Below the pieces are notes generated by a model, which did no database searches, had not been told where the DNA came from, and was given only the letters and a program-made list of their open reading frames with translations. Below are positions 1 through 13,082 of a stretch of DNA of 64,000 nucleotides, in pieces. Position numbers and translations under genes: made by a program. The stretch comes from Ascidia mentula (lineage: Eukaryota > Chordata > Ascidiacea > Phlebobranchia > Ascidiidae): NCBI GenBank assembly GCA_947561715.1, contig OX387197.1:25074266-25138265 (forward strand), given 5' to 3'. The number at the start of each line of letters is the position of its first letter. Within the stretch, counting starts at the first letter, position 1.

Positions 1-600
1 AGCCAAATGTACAAGTGAAAGACTGAAGGTTTTTTTGATGAGCTTTGCACAGGTTGTTGACTTATCTTTCCTGTTAAGCAAAGAAAAAAAGTGTTGAGTG
101 AAAAACTGTTTTTGGGCCGTGGTTATAAACAATATTCGGCCGGTAAACATATGTCCCTGTGAATCAAAAGACAAATTTGGTATCGTTGGAAAGGTTTTTG
201 TGTAAGGTTCGCAGTGGTTGTAGAATTGCCTTTACCATCGAACTGTAGCCAAAGTTGCAATTGAAAAACTGATTTTTTTCTTACCGTCTTGGTCGGTAAA
301 CATATAGCCCCCACGAATAAGAAGACAAGCGTGGTATCATTGGAAAGGTTTTTGTTAAAGCTTTGCAATGGTTGTAGAATTGTCTTTCCCATTGAACTGT
401 AGCCAAAGTTATCAGTGAAAGACTGATTCTTTTCATGGCATTTGTGATTATTATTTGATCAGTAAACATATAGCCCCCACGAAATTGCACACAAGTTAGG
501 TATCGCTGTAAAGGGATTATAAAAAGCTTTCCAATGGTGGTAGAATTGTCTACCTGTCGACCTATGAAAAAAGTAACGTCTGATTTATAACAATGCATAT
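1..600. repeat. Degenerate tandem repeat, unit about 155-165 bp
   Basis: The phrase 'gtaaacatatagccccca' or a close variant recurs near 142, 295 and 463. Each is followed at similar spacing by 'tggtatcattggaaaggttt', 'gcaatggttgtagaattg' and 'gtagccaaagtt'-like segments, and a partial unit is visible near 40. About 3.5 diverged copies are present. The open frames on the - strand here follow the repeat and show no recognisable protein. Confidence 0.7.
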
Positions 601-1671
601 ATTAATATCCATCACAAAAATCGTTCAAAATTTATAAATTTGAATGCAGCCAGTGCAGATAAACAAAGAAATCTGGGAGACGAACACTTGACCGTAGTGT
701 TTGTTCCTGTGTAGTGGGAAATTACCTGCACTTTCATACCCCCTCAAAACAATGTGCTAAAATGCGGAGGGGGTGTTCTGACACCAAAACCTCCTAAATC
801 CACCACAGCATGTGAACGATGGTAACAGGCCCAGGAATGTTTTGGTAGATAAGGCACAATTTACTTTAATCACAATGAAACTTTTTTCCCAACAGTTAAC
901 TTCACACCTCAAGCGTGCGCAGGGTTGCCAGATTTTTTTCACAAAACGTGCCAAATTTTACTTTTCAACACGCCCAATGTTAGTGTTTACACATATCATT
1001 AGGCGCACAGTTGGGTGCACTAGTCCAACAAAAACATAAAAGCGGAAAATTAAGACCGTGAGTAAGACATACGACTTGTGAAGCTGCATAGTATACGATT
1101 TGCAAAACGATTATGACGTCATATTTCGTTAGTTGTTTAGTTAAAGCGTTGGAAAACATTTTAAATTTGCAAAACACACCCAAATGCGCCCCATGAGCAA
1201 GGGGCCACCCACTAAGCGTGAACACTCAACACAACACGCCCAGTAAAGCGCCCAAGCAACTGTCAACAACGTGCGTGCGCAGCGCTAAAAAACAACGATC
1301 AACAAATCTGCACTGTGGGCTATAAAAAACAAATTTTTGTTCCAAGCAAATTTCTTTTGCTTCGTTTTTTTGCAACTGCAAAATAATAATCATTTTTCTT
1401 TTGTGTAATTAGTGAAACAGCCAACATATAAAAATGCCTTTTTGGCAACATCGCCGCACCCAAGAGTCGGTTTAGTATCAGATGACCAATTGCGGTTTTT
1501 AACGGCCCATCGTCAATATTCAATCTGTACATTTATCGCATTTACCTCTGCGAAGTTTTAATGTTGTGGATAACTACGAAAATAATTTAATTTGATTGTA
1601 TACTTGGGCAAAGTAATGAGCATTTTTAATTTGAAAAAGGGAAAGTACCTATACAAAAATGCAAGTCAGAA
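601..1671. other. Upstream flank of DPH2, no gene seen
   Basis: I see no open frame that resembles a known protein. A perfect CRE palindrome (TGACGTCA) lies at 1114-1121. The stretch around 900-1260 is less AT-rich than its surroundings and may contain 5' regulatory or old repeat sequence. Confidence 0.4.
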
Positions 1672-1679
1672 TGACGTCA
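1672..1679 (+). promoter_or_regulatory. CRE-like palindrome TGACGTCA just upstream of DPH2
   Basis: A perfect 8-bp CRE (the ATF/CREB binding consensus) ends 44 bases before the DPH2 ATG. A second perfect copy is at 1114-1121. The position is typical of a core promoter element of a housekeeping gene, but function is inferred from position only. Confidence 0.4.
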
Positions 1680-1723
1680 CACTTTTAATGACGGTACGAT
1701 AGTGCACAAAAAAGAAGTGGAAG

Positions 1724-4700
1724 ATGACTTCGGATTTCAGTTCAAACGACTTTGAAGTTCTTTCCCGTGGTGTAGATGTAGATGAAGCCGCACCACTTGC
1801 TACGTCTTTGTGGGAAATGTATGAGATTTCACGCTGCGCAAAATATATCAAGGTTTGATTGTTAAATATGTATTTTTACTGCAACTTGTGAACCGCACTA
1901 ACGCATAAACCCTGTATTGTCCCCGAGCACCGTAACTACTGATATTTAAGATTTTTCCACACAGAAAGTTCCTTTTAATATACAGAAAGACATCACTATC
2001 CCTTCCCTGATCCTAATCCAAACCTCAACCACCAACCCTAACTCGCTGTAAAAACAAACTTTCCCAGCCTGTTATATTTAGAGGAACCTTTCTAGACTTT
2101 GTTGATGCATAAAGCATTGTTTGTTGTCTCACTAGGTATGGTCTAACAGCATAAAGAGTGGTGATTAAAAGTTGCATAACTATTTTCACTCCGAAAAAAA
2201 AACTTTTGGTCTTTTCTGGTGTAGGACGCATATTGGTATTTCTATGAAAATTAGTTTTGGTGCTGGGAAATGCCCACCGTGTAGACCTGTGTCACAATGC
2301 AAAGTCATGCATCACCAAGCAAAGCAGTGACGCAATTAAGTTAAATTTACGGTTGAATGAGCGCACATGTGCGTGCTGTTGTCATGGCGAATTTTAAGGT
2401 GTTTGGGGCAGTTTTAGTGTGGTTTTGAGCTATTCCAATTAGGTAGTAACTTGCTGGTGGGTGCTGCTGAAATTTATGTTGAAAATGGAGCAAAAAAATC
2501 AGGCTGTGTTTGTGGCAAAATGAATCGTTTAAGTGTCCAATCATTTGTGATTTTATGAAAGATCCATTTCATATCTACAAATCTTGATCAAAATTAGTCT
2601 CCGAAAAAATGGTTTAGCCACCCCCCTAGGGCCATTTGCCCCCCTGGTTACTCAATATTTTGGTTAAAAGAGCAACCAAAAATGGAACTGGATTTTGCAG
2701 AAAAATGAATCGTTCAACTACCCACTCATTTGCATTTTTTTGTAAGTTCCAACTCTTCTCTATGCGATGGCATCAAATTTAGTTGTTGAAAAAGTGTCAA
2801 TGCCCTCCCCCAAGGGCTGGGTATACCCCCCTGTTGGTCATATGATCTTCCAGGAGGCCCAAAAAGTCCTTGCTCTGTACAGTCTCATCCAGGAGCAATT
2901 TTTTTTTTTCAACTTTGTAGAATTCCAGGTCCCTATGTAAGTCACAAGACCCATCAACGGTCATTGGGAAACAAGCGGAACAGTCGCTAGATGCATTACA
3001 GCCGAGGGCCTTGAACACAGGATTTCTCCTATCTAATACCCATATAGGTCCTTAAGGCGAAATGTCAAATTTTTTAAATGGTGAAATAGACATTAAATTT
3101 ACACTGAAATATGTTTATTTATGTAAGTTAAACATCATAGGAGGATTTTAAACCAGCTCCAGTCATCAGTCGCCACCTAGTGACAAAAATGAATTTTTTC
3201 AATGCCCTAATGTACATAAAGTATGGGGTCTGTTGCTTGACTTTCAGCTTTCAAACAACTTGAAATATAGCTTAAAATGCAGGCATTTCCTCTATTGTCA
3301 TTCCGCAACACATTTTGAGTCATTTATAACACATAGTTTTTGCAATGTATTGTTCATTCGTCATGGCATTTGTTGCATGTGCTGTCTTTCACAGCATCCA
3401 TTCTTTTGTTGACCTATTTTGCAAAATCTTGAATTAAAGGCTTTTTCATCTTGTTTAGTCATAATACATGAAATATAATTATTTTGTGGCCTAAGTACTG
3501 TATTTATTGCCACAGAAAGAAGTGGTCCAATGCCGGTGGGTGATACTTCAGACGAAAGGATTCCAATAAACCCACTGCTGAAACTGCCGCAACCAACAAT
3601 GTATTTCCTGTATGTACTGCACTTGTTGACATGTACAGTAGTTCCTAATTGTGTTTGGGCCATTAAATTTCAATACAAAACACTTTGCAAGGTCTTGTGG
3701 GCCACTTAACAGCACTTTTTTCATGTCATTTTCATGCTTTGGAGATAGCCATGATTTCTTGCCATTATGCATGTGACTAATTAGCCTCGAATATTGATTA
3801 ATTGAAACTTTTGTTGTGTCATTGAGCATGTGTGCATACAAATGGGTGTTGCCATGACTGGTGCATGATGTTTCGGTGTAATTTATGTGAACCGCTTAAG
3901 GTCGGTGGCATCATTTTCTGCCTATTAGCTGTACTGCTTGTAGCCCTGCTGATAAGGCCATTTTCTGTTGTTTAGGGGGTGTTGGCAAAAACAGCCATAA
4001 CTCTGGGATCGATGATCAACCAGGTGTGAAACTTCACATTGTGATAGGTGAATGTCCCATATACTTTGCGGCTTAGGCCAATTGGGAATCTGGTCCATTG
4101 ACCTTCTATTGAAGGACGCATATTGGTATTTCTATGAAAATTAGTTTTGGTGCTGGGAAATGCCCACCGTGTAGACCTGTGTCACAATGCAAAGTCATGC
4201 ATCACCAAGCAAAGCAGTGACGCAATTAAGTTAAATTTACGGTTGAATGAGCGCACATGTGCGTGCTGTTGTCATGGCGAATTTTAAGGTGTTTGGGGCA
4301 GTTTTAGTGTGGTTTTGAGCTATTCCAATTAGGTAGTAACTTGCTGGTGGGTGCTGCTGAAATTTATGTTGAAAATGGAGCAAAAAAATCAGGCTGTGTT
4401 TGTGGCAAAATGAATCGTTTAAGTGTCCAATCATTTGTGATTTTATGAAAGATCCATTTCATATCTACAAATCTTGATCAAAATTAGTCTCCGAAAAAAT
4501 GGTTTAGCCACCCCCCTAGGGCCATTTGCCCCCCTGGTTACTCAATATTTTGGTTAAAAGAGCAACCAAAAATGGAACTGGATTTTGCAGAAAAATGAAT
4601 CGTTCAACTACCCACTCATTTGCATTTTTTTGTAAGTTCCAACTCTTCTCTATGCGATGGCATCAAATTTAGTTGTTGAAAAAGTGTCAATGCCCTCCCC

Positions 4701-7700
4701 CAAGGGCTGGGTATACCCCCCTGTTGGTCATATGATCTTCCAGGAGGCCCAAAAAGTCCTTGCTCTGTACAGTCTCATCCAGGAGCAATTTTTTTTTTTC
4801 AACTTTGTAGAATTCCAGGTCCCTATGTAAGTCACAAGACCCATCAACGGTCATTGGGAAACAAGCGGAACAGTCGCTAGATGCATTACAGCCGAGGGCC
4901 TTGAACACAGGATTTCTCCTATCTAATACCCATATAGGTCCTTAAGGCGAAATGTCAAATTTTTTAAATGGTGAAATAGACATTAAATTTACACTGAAAT
5001 ATGTTTATTTATGTAAGTTAAACATCATAGGAGGATTTTAAACCAGCTCCAGTCATCAGTCGCCACCTAGTGACAAAAATGAATTTTTTCAATGCCCTAA
5101 TGTACATAAAGTATGGGGTCTGTTGCTTGACTTTCAGCTTTCAAACAACTTGAAATATAGCTTAAAATGCAGGCATTTCCTCTATTGTCATTCCGCAACA
5201 CATTTTGAGTCATTTATAACACATAGTTTTTGCAATGTATTGTTCATTCGTCATGGCATTTGTTGCATGTGCTGTCTTTCACAGCATCCATTCTTTTGTT
5301 GACCTATTTTGCAAAATCTTGAATTAAAGGCTTTTTCATCTTGTTTAGTCATAATACATGAAATATAATTATTTTGTGGCCTAAGTACTGTATTTATTGC
5401 CACAGAAAGAAGTGGTCCAATGCCGGTGGGTGATACTTCAGACGAAAGGATTCCAATAAACCCACTGCTGAAACTGCCGCAACCAACAATGTATTTCCTG
5501 TATGTACTGCACTTGTTGACATGTACAGTAGTTCCTAATTGTGTTTGGGCCATTAAATTTCAATACAAAACACTTTGCAAGGTCTTGTGGGCCACTTAAC
5601 AGCACTTTTTTCATGTCATTTTCATGCTTTGGAGATAGCCATGATTTCTTGCCATTATGCATGTGACTAATTAGCCTCGAATATTGATTAATTGAAACTT
5701 TTGTTGTGTCATTGAGCATGTGTGCATACAAATGGGTGTTGCCATGACTGGTGCATGATGTTTCGGTGTAATTTATGTGAACCGCTTAAGGTCGGTGGCA
5801 TCATTTTCTGCCTATTAGCTGTACTGCTTGTAGCCCTGCTGATAAGGCCATTTTCTGTTGTTTAGGGGGTGTTGGCAAAAACAGCCATAACTCTGGGATC
5901 GATGATCAACCAGGTGTGAAACTTCACATTGTGATAGGTGAATGTCCCATATACTTTGCGGCTTAGGCCAATTGGGAATCTGGTCCATTGACCTTCTATT
6001 GAAGGACGCATATTGGTATTTCTATGAAAATTAGTTTTGGTGCTGGGAAATGCCCACCGTGTAGACCTGTGTCACAATGCAAAGTCATGCATCACCAAGC
6101 AAAGCAGTGACGCAATTAAGTTAAATTTACGGTTGAATGAGCGCACATGTGCGTGCTGTTGTCATGGCGAATTTTAAGGTGTTTGGGGCAGTTTTAGTGT
6201 GGTTTTGAGCTATTCCAATTAGGTAGTAACTTGCTGGTGGGTGCTGCTGAAATTTATGTTGAAAATGGAGCAAAAAAATCAGGCTGTGTTTGTGGCAAAA
6301 TGAATCGTTTAAGTGTCCAATCATTTGTGATTTTATGAAAGATCCATTTCATATCTACAAATCTTGATCAAAATTAGTCTCCGAAAAAATGGTTTAGCCA
6401 CCCCCCTAGGGCCATTTGCCCCCCTGGTTACTCAATATTTTGGTTAAAAGAGCAACCAAAAATGGAACTGGATTTTGCAGAAAAATGAATCGTTCAACTA
6501 CCCACTCATTTGCATTTTTTTGTAAGTTCCAACTCTTCTCTATGCGATGGCATCAAATTTAGTTGTTGAAAAAGTGTCAATGCCCTCCCCCAAGGGCTGG
6601 GTATACCCCCCTGTTGGTCATATGATCTTCCAGGAGGCCCAAAAAGTCCTTGCTCTGTACAGTCTCATCCAGGAGCAATTTTTTTTTTTCAACTTTGTAG
6701 AATTCCAGGTCCCTATGTAAGTCACAAGACCCATCAACGGTCATTGGGAAACAAGCGGAACAGTCGCTAGATGCATTACAGCCGAGGGCCTTGAACACAG
6801 GATTTCTCCTATCTAATACCCATATAGGTCCTTAAGGCGAAATGTCAAATTTTTTAAATGGTGAAATAGACATTAAATTTACACTGAAATATGTTTATTT
6901 ATGTAAGTTAAACATCATAGGAGGATTTTAAACCAGCTCCAGTCATCAGTCGCCACCTAGTGACAAAAATGAATTTTTTCAATGCCCTAATGTACATAAA
7001 GTATGGGGTCTGTTGCTTGACTTTCAGCTTTCAAACAACTTGAAATATAGCTTAAAATGCAGGCATTTCCTCTATTGTCATTCCGCAACACATTTTGAGT
7101 CATTTATAACACATAGTTTTTGCAATGTATTGTTCATTCGTCATGGCATTTGTTGCATGTGCTGTCTTTCACAGCATCCATTCTTTTGTTGACCTATTTT
7201 GCAAAATCTTGAATTAAAGGCTTTTTCATCTTGTTTAGTCATAATACATGAAATATAATTATTTTGTGGCCTAAGTACTGTATTTATTGCCACAGAAAGA
7301 AGTGGTCCAATGCCGGTGGGTGATACTTCAGACGAAAGGATTCCAATAAACCCACTGCTGAAACTGCCGCAACCAACAATGTATTTCCTGTATGTACTGC
7401 ACTTGTTGACATGTACAGTAGTTCCTAATTGTGTTTGGGCCATTAAATTTCAATACAAAACACTTTGCAAGGTCTTGTGGGCCACTTAACAGCACTTTTT
7501 TCATGTCATTTTCATGCTTTGGAGATAGCCATGATTTCTTGCCATTATGCATGTGACTAATTAGCCTCGAATATTGATTAATTGAAACTTTTGTTGTGTC
7601 ATTGAGCATGTGTGCATACAAATGGGTGTTGCCATGACTGGTGCATGATGTTTCGGTGTAATTTATGTGAACCGCTTAAGGTCGGTGGCATCATTTTCTG

Positions 7701-10700
7701 CCTATTAGCTGTACTGCTTGTAGCCCTGCTGATAAGGCCATTTTCTGTTGTTTAGGGGGTGTTGGCAAAAACAGCCATAACTCTGGGATCGATGATCAAC
7801 CAGGTGTGAAACTTCACATTGTGATAGGTGAATGTCCCATATACTTTGCGGCTTAGGCCAATTGGGAATCTGGTCCATTGACCTTCTATTGAAGGACGCA
7901 TATTGGTATTTCTATGAAAATTAGTTTTGGTGCTGGGAAATGCCCACCGTGTAGACCTGTGTCACAATGCAAAGTCATGCATCACCAAGCAAAGCAGTGA
8001 CGCAATTAAGTTAAATTTACGGTTGAATGAGCGCACATGTGCGTGCTGTTGTCATGGCGAATTTTAAGGTGTTTGGGGCAGTTTTAGTGTGGTTTTGAGC
8101 TATTCCAATTAGGTAGTAACTTGCTGGTGGGTGCTGCTGAAATTTATGTTGAAAATGGAGCAAAAAAATCAGGCTGTGTTTGTGGCAAAATGAATCGTTT
8201 AAGTGTCCAATCATTTGTGATTTTATGAAAGATCCATTTCATATCTACAAATCTTGATCAAAATTAGTCTCCGAAAAAATGGTTTAGCCACCCCCCTAGG
8301 GCCATTTGCCCCCCTGGTTACTCAATATTTTGGTTAAAAGAGCAACCAAAAATGGAACTGGATTTTGCAGAAAAATGAATCGTTCAACTACCCACTCATT
8401 TGCATTTTTTTGTAAGTTCCAACTCTTCTCTATGCGATGGCATCAAATTTAGTTGTTGAAAAAGTGTCAATGCCCTCCCCCAAGGGCTGGGTATACCCCC
8501 CTGTTGGTCATATGATCTTCCAGGAGGCCCAAAAAGTCCTTGCTCTGTACAGTCTCATCCAGGAGCAATTTTTTTTTTTCAACTTTGTAGAATTCCAGGT
8601 CCCTATGTAAGTCACAAGACCCATCAACGGTCATTGGGAAACAAGCGGAACAGTCGCTAGATGCATTACAGCCGAGGGCCTTGAACACAGGATTTCTCCT
8701 ATCTAATACCCATATAGGTCCTTAAGGAAAGCCAGATTGAAAAATTTGTTTTTTGTGTGGAGGACTTTTTTTGGCGATCGTTAATTGCACAGATGTATGC
8801 TACTTTTTTTCGTATGTTAATGCATTAGCTAATTAATATTGCATGGATTATTGGTAAATTTTTGCAAAAGTGCGCAGAAGATAAATCCATTTTATCCAAT
8901 ATGGTTGGAATGGAAGGCACTGTTGAAATTTTTTTTAAAACCTGATGTATTAAAATTTTTTTTAAGACTGAATTTTGCTAGTTTTTCTCCCGCCTTATCA
9001 GAAATAATATTTTAGTATTTTAATTTATCTGTAGAATTGGTCAAATCCAATTATAATCAGCTGTAAATTCTTTTCATATTAACAATCTCTTACAACTTTA
9101 TACACATGTTTTGCAGGAAAACAAGTGTTTGAAAGTTGCCCTTCAGTTTCCTGACTACATGTTAGGAGATGCTGCGAAAGTTGCCACACAACTACAAGAC
9201 AATACAAATGCTGATTTTTACGTACTGGCTGATACTTCATATGGAAGGTAATAGATTACATGCTAGGATATACTGCAAAAGTTTTATCATTAAACAATGG
9301 GTTGTTGATGTTGCAAGTTTCTTTCTTGTTTCCATGTTTGAAACACTGTAATATTATGCACATTGTTTCAACTATTTCACAAAAATATTATTTTTTAAGT
9401 ATGCTGGCACAAAATGCTCCATTTAAAATGCGACAAGTGATATGAAATGAAGATATTGTATTGTAATAAACTAACTGGAACATTTTGTAAATTTAAATAA
9501 AATCACACAACTTCATGCTATGAACAAATGTCTTTATGCAACATAGCTTTCATATGACGACAATAGCAGCACAGGAAAAGCGGTGTTTATAATGGTATGA
9601 TTGGTAACATATACAAATCACCAATGTTTTTATAGTTATGATGTTGACGAAGTAGCAGCTCAGCATATTAACAGTGACCTCATAATCCACTATGGCAAAG
9701 CTTCTGTGTTGGCCAACACAAAAACTCCAACCTTGTATGTATTTGGGAGAGGCAATCTTAATGTGGATCATGTGGCTGATGCATTTTCAAAGTGTTTTGT
9801 GGACAGAAATAAGAAAGTAATTTTACTTTCTGCTGTGTCGTATCTCAAGTCATTAGGTGAGTTATGTACAATTTTTTATCGCTTTTATTTTTGATGCTTG
9901 TAGACCCAAACAATTTGATATGCCATACAATTTATCATAATTTTAGCATTTTTTTATCTTTTTCAATGGATCTGGTATTTAATGAGAATAAAATTGACAA
10001 AAAGTAAACCACTAACATTTAGTTATTGTAGTTGCATTGATAATTGTGGACTGTAACAGCCGTAATATTGATTCTACATTAAAAATTTGTCAATTGCTTT
10101 GCTTTGTTTTTGTTACAGAAGAATTGTTTGTCAAACTGAGCACAGAATACACCAATTTGTGCACAGCAAAGTTGAAGATTCCTCAACCACCAAAGTCTAC
10201 CTCACCATCTGACAAAATTGATGAGGATTTTTGTACAAACTCCTGTCCTGATTGTACATGTGCTATCAAAAATCCCTCAAAGTCAACACAAGAAACAACT
10301 GACCAATCAGTAATGATCATTTAGTATCATCCTTTGGTTAGAACTATAAATCACCAATAAAAAACAACAACATAAAAGATGCTATATTAAAGGTGTACTT
10401 GAATGAAATGAAACCTATTTTGTGCCAATGGCTTTCTGTTTGTTTACCTTTCAATTTTTGGATTGAAATTTTACTTTGTACTCCATAGGTCTTCGAGTTT
10501 CAGTCATTCAAAATCTCATTGAAGGAAGGTTTTGGTGTCGATGAATATTCACTCTTCTTTGTCGGAAGTAAAAAGAGTGAAATGTTGCGCAACTTCCAAC
10601 TGCAACATCCAAACTGCCAGGGTTTTGTCTACAATCCCAATTCACTTGAATGCAACACGCTCTCCACCACAACCAACAAGTAATGTGTAGATATTTTATC

Positions 10701-13082
10701 AGTGTCACAGATATGGCTTGGCGCTTTTTGTGTACTTTTAAGTTTCCGAAAACCCTTTTTAAGATGAATTTCAATGTTTTAAGGTTCATGACATTTACCA
10801 CATAGTTTTTTTTCAGTTCTTGTGTAAAAGTAACAAAATTATGTATTTGTATACTTCTGTTATATAGCCCTGGTTACCAGGACATCTGATGTTGTAAAAA
10901 TAGTTAGTATCTTTATAACAAATGGCATTTACACATTTGTAATTTAATTGTAGGTGTTAATGATTTGTCCTTAAGCTCCAAGTCAATAAAATGCTTTGTG
11001 GGTTGGGTGATTTATCATGAAACCTGTGTACAGTTACTAAAAATGAAATTTTTTTATACATTCCAGGTTTTTGATGAAGCGTTATTTCATCACAGAGAAA
11101 ATGAAAGATTCACAAACTGTTGGGATCCTTGTCGGTACGATGGGCATGGCTGGGTTCCGAGAGATCATCAAACACCTCAAAGAAATACTAAAGAAATCTG
11201 GCAAGAAAACGTACACCTTCGTTGTCGGAAAACTTAACCCACAAAAACTTGCCAACTTTCCTGAAGTGAGTAAGATATTGTTTTTGTTTAAAACCACTGA
11301 CATCTGGAGTGGGAAACGTGGAAAGTTTACCTTTTGTTAAGGTAGTGGTTTAAAAGAACATAAAAAAAGTTATCCAACTCCCCTAAATGTTTTTCTGTGG
11401 ACGCCCATGTTCAAATCATGAGTACATGGATGTAATCATGAGGTTTTCAGGCTTGGCAGCCCAGGCAATGCAGCCCAGCTGGATCAGCCACTTTTTCCTG
11501 ACAAGTCGAAGCAAGATTTGAAAAATCAAGCTCCCGGTGAGGTTTGAACTCATGACCCTGGGCTAACCAGGCCCAACGCTCTACCAACTGAGCTACAGGA
11601 GCTCAGTGGTTTCACGGGGTATATTGTGGCCAAGGTACACTGGTGCGCAAGCGCACAACTTGCCAGGCAACCTTCACATGATCCTGCCTATCATGCCATT
11701 GCATGAAATATTACTGCGTACATGGATGTAATTCATTAAAGGCTTTTGTGGTTGCGATTTGAACTGTAACCCCAAAAAATCTTTGATACCAGGTTAAAAA
11801 TTGTTGAATGCCAAAGAAGCCACAATCAAACTTACTTATTGAAAACCTAAACTTGTCATTTTCAAACATTTTGGCCACCCCACACTAGAACCTGCTAACC
11901 GTTGCTTATTGCTTACATGCTTTGCATTCTCAGTTAACTTAAAGGAAAACAGTGTGATAACACAAGGCAAGCCAAGAGATTATTTTATTGTGTCTTAAAC
12001 CTAAACCCACCTTACCATTTTGCCCCTCTACCACCATTGGGCATACTCCCCACTTTAAGAACCCCTACCTAAACCTTATCTTGCAGACATGTAGCCGATA
12101 TATTTGTATAACCTGCTTGTTATAGATCGATATATTTGTGATGGTGGCATGCCCTGACGAAAGTATCGTTGACGCACGAGACTTCTTTAAACCGATAGCT
12201 ACCCCGTATGAGGTTGAGGTCGCATGCAACGCTAACAGACAATGGGGAGAGACCTACGTCACCAACTTCACCGAACTACTACCTGGTAATATTTTGTTTA
12301 TGTGTGCAAATAATCAGAGTAGATAATACGAGTAGATAATAGGGAAAAGGCTCTTAGTGTATTCCATCCTTTTTCATCAGGTAAAACTTAGTGTAAAGTT
12401 TGCTCTTCAACAAACAACACTTTCCCACTTGGTCTGCAAAGTGCTCGGTTTCCATTTTGCTTCAAACAATAATAAATGTCAGTAACATGCTCGTAAGGTT
12501 CCAAAGTGACTTTGCTCCAGCTTGGCTGCAATCTCATAATGTCGTTTGATTGATATACGATAGCTGTGAACGCCAATTGAAGGCCTTCGCGGTACGGAAA
12601 TCCTGCTATGGTGTGCGAGAGCATGCAACTCTTCTGCTGTAAAATCACCTGATGTATTTGTTTTTAATATATTGCCAACGTCACAACCTGTATTGCATTC
12701 TACCCTGTTGTAGTCGAAATAACAGGCCATAACCTCTGAGTTCAAAACCCGCGCCTGTCACTCCTTTGTTGAATGTTATGGTTACAGATTTTGTCGAAAG
12801 ACATATTCATAAACAATATAGCCCATATGACTGCTTGGAAATTCATTAGCAAATACACAGCAGTTATATGGGTCATTATATTTGTCTAAAAGATTTTCCC
12901 TACCTGTCCTGGTTTACAAATTTGCAAACAATGATTGACAATTGATTAAATATATTTCCGCAGCACAATTTTACTCCGACCGAACTTGGCAGGGACTCGA
13001 ACAAAAACTAGGCGAGACGCCGGTCGGTGACGCCAAAGAGGGGCGGAGCGGTCTGCCGATGACGTATACCCACGAACTGTGA
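1724..13082 (+). CDS. DPH2: Diphthamide biosynthesis protein DPH2, 8 exons
   Basis: Partner of DPH1 in the radical [4Fe-4S] enzyme that transfers the 3-amino-3-carboxypropyl group of SAM to a histidine of elongation factor 2, the first step of diphthamide synthesis in the cytosol. Exons: 1724-1852, 9117-9247, 9636-9856, 10119-10309, 10489-10679, 11067-11265, 12126-12285, 12964-13082. All introns are GT-AG, all phases agree, total 1341 nt (446 aa; human about 489). Family landmarks in order: 'KVALQFPDYMLGDA', 'DTSYGS', 'VDEVAAQH', 'LIIHYGKAS', 'VGILVGTMGMAGFREII', 'KLANFPE', 'FVMVACPDES', 'FFKPIATPYEVEVAC', 'RTWQGLEQKLGETPV'. The ATG opens exon 1 with the family's N-terminal 'LWEMYEISRCA'. Odd points: the usual Cys-Cys after 'YGS' is Tyr-Asp and the Cys of 'GPAC' is Ser, while the later 'ACP' Cys remains. 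A Cys-rich stretch 'CTNSCPDCTC' lies in exon 4. Confidence 0.93.
2223..8727. repeat. 1,890-bp tandem array in DPH2 intron 1, about 3.4 copies
   Basis: Three full units (2223-4112, 4113-6002, 6003-7892) and a partial one (7893-8727) repeat at exactly 1,890 bases. I saw no difference between copies in the stretches compared, including the T run near 2889/4779/6669/8559. The unit joint is '...accttctattga|aggacgcatattgg'. Each unit carries overlapping - strand open frames of 97, 100, 73 and 65 codons that I do not recognise. Either a very young local satellite-like amplification or an assembly collapse/expansion. No terminal inverted repeats or recognised transposase were found. Confidence 0.95.
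11422..11732 (-). mobile_element. SINE-like insertion with tRNA-derived head, flanked by 15-bp direct repeats
   Basis: The 15-mer 'gtacatggatgtaat' occurs at 11422-11436 and again at 11718-11732, bracketing about 281 bases that include a tRNA-like sequence on the - strand. This fits a target-site duplication around a tRNA-derived SINE in DPH2 intron 6. The body downstream of the tRNA head does not resemble a SINE I can name. Confidence 0.5.
11530..11602 (-). tRNA. tRNA-like sequence, probably pseudo-tRNA or SINE head
   Basis: Read on the - strand the 73 nt fold as a cloverleaf. The acceptor GCTCCTG pairs with CGGGAGC (one G-U). The D arm GCTC/GAGC matches box A 'TAGCTCAGTTGG'. The T arm has a box B-like 'GAGTTCAAACC'. 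The anticodon stem TTGGG/CCCAG leaves a 9-nt loop instead of 7; extending the stem one pair gives loop CTGGTTA and an apparent GGT (Thr) anticodon. The abnormal loop and flanking direct repeats argue against a working tRNA gene. Confidence 0.45.
12388..12745 (-). other. Unrecognised open frames inside DPH2 intron 7
   Basis: Two overlapping - strand frames of 86 and 88 codons with protein-like composition (for example 'YEHVTDIYYCLKQNGNRAL' and 'YFDYNRVECNTGCDVG'). I do not recognise either. They could be a small nested gene, a decayed insertion, or chance. No splice or promoter evidence ties them to anything. Confidence 0.15.

Noticed and set aside
3361-3841. 97- and 100-codon frames in each 1,890-bp unit as genes
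   Set aside because: They overlap each other in different frames, match no family I know and repeat only because the unit repeats. The identical copies give no evidence of selection.
11530-11602. Functional tRNA-Thr gene
   Set aside because: The anticodon loop is 9 nt unless the stem is extended, the T stem has a mismatch, and it is flanked by insertion-type direct repeats.
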